Shown here in pieces: positions 53,593 to 54,292 of a stretch of DNA of 54,292 nucleotides (within the stretch, counting starts at the first letter, position 1; every line of letters starts with the position of its first letter). Made by a program: the position numbers and the translations under genes. The DNA is from Propionivibrio dicarboxylicus. Its GTDB lineage: Bacteria > Pseudomonadota > Gammaproteobacteria > Burkholderiales > Rhodocyclaceae. The stretch lies in assembly GCA_945902805.1 (NCBI GenBank), contig CAMDMZ010000031.1, positions 1-54,292 on the forward strand. The letters run 5' to 3'. Under the pieces are notes generated by a model that was not told the origin of the DNA, did no database searches, and saw only the letters and a list, made by a program, of their open reading frames with translations.

Positions 53593-54292
53593 CTACAGGC
53601 TTCTCCGCACGGAGTCAGCAACAAATTTTGAGAACGTAGTTAGATCATCAACGACACTGGCTTTTTCAAGAGCAGCCATATAGGTCGCACGATCCTCGAC
53701 TCGAATCACAGTCCAAGGGTACCCTCCCGATGCCAGCATCAGGTTCATTGTAAATCGAGCCATCCGTCCATTCCCATCCATGTAGGGATGGATAAACCCG
53801 AACAGCCAGTGACCCAGTACGGCACGCACAAAAGCGTCGGTCTCCTCGGCAAAACATTCGCGTAATGCTTCCATTCCATCCCGCACGTAGTCGAAGTGCG
53901 GCGGAGCGTGTAGCGATCCGCGCAAAAAGACCATATGGCGACGATAGCCCACCAAGTCCCGGCGCTCGAGTATTCCGGCATCCACTGATGGGCCGAACAG
54001 TTTTTGAAACCAGGCATGGTGCCTGTCGTTGAAGATCTGAGCAGCGATGGCAGACTTTGCGGATATCTTCGAATACGCTTGTCCAGCATCTTCCTTGACT
54101 AACTGAAATGCATCCAGATAACCACGGGCAGCCATCGCATCAATCTGTCGTTGATCTTGCGTATTTCCAGCCGGATCCCACATCCCTTCTTCAACTTTGC
54201 GAATGAGTTCTGGAGTGACCCGGTATCGCTCTATCGACAGGCTGTGATAGGCATCCTCAACTCGAATCGATTCAACGCGTGCCAGATAGTCA
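53593..54292 (-). CDS. Fic-family protein, partial
   Basis: Leftward; the frame is open from 54291 to the stop at 53593, so the N-terminus lies beyond the window. The active-site loop HPYMDGNGRMARF matches HxFx(D/E)GNGR, the AMP-transferase signature. Upstream residues in the cut-off part, YHSLSIERYRVT, resemble the Fic inhibitory helix ((S/T)xxxE). Fic proteins AMPylate or otherwise modify target proteins. An internal ATG at 54183 (MWDPAGNTQDQRQIDAMAAR) would skip the inhibitory region and is not favoured. Confidence 0.9.
   Translation of the reverse strand, partial: DYLARVESIRVEDAYHSLSIERYRVTPELIRKVEEGMWDPAGNTQDQRQIDAMAARGYLDAFQLVKEDAGQAYSKISAKSAIAAQIFNDRHHAWFQKLFGPSVDAGILERRDLVGYRRHMVFLRGSLHAPPHFDYVRDGMEALRECFAEETDAFVRAVLGHWLFGFIHPYMDGNGRMARFTMNLMLASGGYPWTVIRVEDRATYMAALEKASVVDDLTTFSKFVADSVRRSL

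Overview
The window reads as the chromosome of a betaproteobacterium of the Rhodocyclales type (Dechloromonas/Azonexus/Accumulibacter-like). This rests on the style of the proteins, the betaproteobacterial gene orders (sdhCDAB-sdhE-gltA-sucAB-lpd; mltG-tmk-holB-tatD) and a chromosomal dif site. The genus is an inference.

Layout. 1-4.6 kb: leftward fatty-acid oxidation genes (multifunctional FadJ-like enzyme plus thiolase), an EamA transporter and a membrane ankyrin protein. 5-9.2 kb: rightward ppdK, tadA and an L,D-transpeptidase/GNAT fusion. 9.15-11.8 kb: a patchy accessory segment bounded by a 19-bp direct repeat, with a LEA14-like lipoprotein, a decayed TRIC-channel pseudogene, an XRE regulator and a small membrane protein. 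11.8-17.9 kb: housekeeping genes (NRDE protein, ygfZ, mltG, tmk, holB, tatD-like, ankyrin protein). 18-20.4 kb: two accessory genes and a metallo-beta-lactamase-fold hydrolase.

20.49-32.38 kb is a complete-looking prophage of about 11.9 kb inserted exactly at dif; both ends carry a 28-bp XerC/XerD-type site sharing 19 bp. It has no tail, terminase, portal or integrase gene. It encodes a two-tyrosine HUH replication protein, a small packaging ATPase, a 277-aa major capsid protein resembling P2 of corticovirus PM2 (double jelly roll), many small single-span membrane proteins, putative spike proteins and a lambda-R-like lysozyme. I read it as a tailless, internal-membrane virus of the PRD1/PM2 lineage that borrows host XerCD for integration. 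Its att site lies inside the coding sequence of its leftward HTH regulator. Integration therefore swaps that protein's C-terminal tail and separates two leftward cargo genes from the regulator's promoter.

32.4-51 kb: slyD, a Bcp-like peroxiredoxin, zapE, then nearly the whole TCA cycle: leftward sdhCDAB, sdhE, gltA, sucA, sucB and lpdA; a GntR regulator; and rightward mdh, a CoA-ester lyase and acnB. A 24-bp palindrome sits between the GntR gene and mdh. 51.2-54.3 kb: an accessory cluster (unknown protein, DUF1643, a DUF6880-like protein) and a Fic protein running off the window.

A second theme is a dispersed 24-bp repeat, found seven times inside coding sequence in either orientation. It is translated as KVGAGETA or, reversed, AVSPAPTF. 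Remembered homologues suggest it overwrites native sequence of the same length rather than inserting. A diverged eighth copy lies in the prophage.
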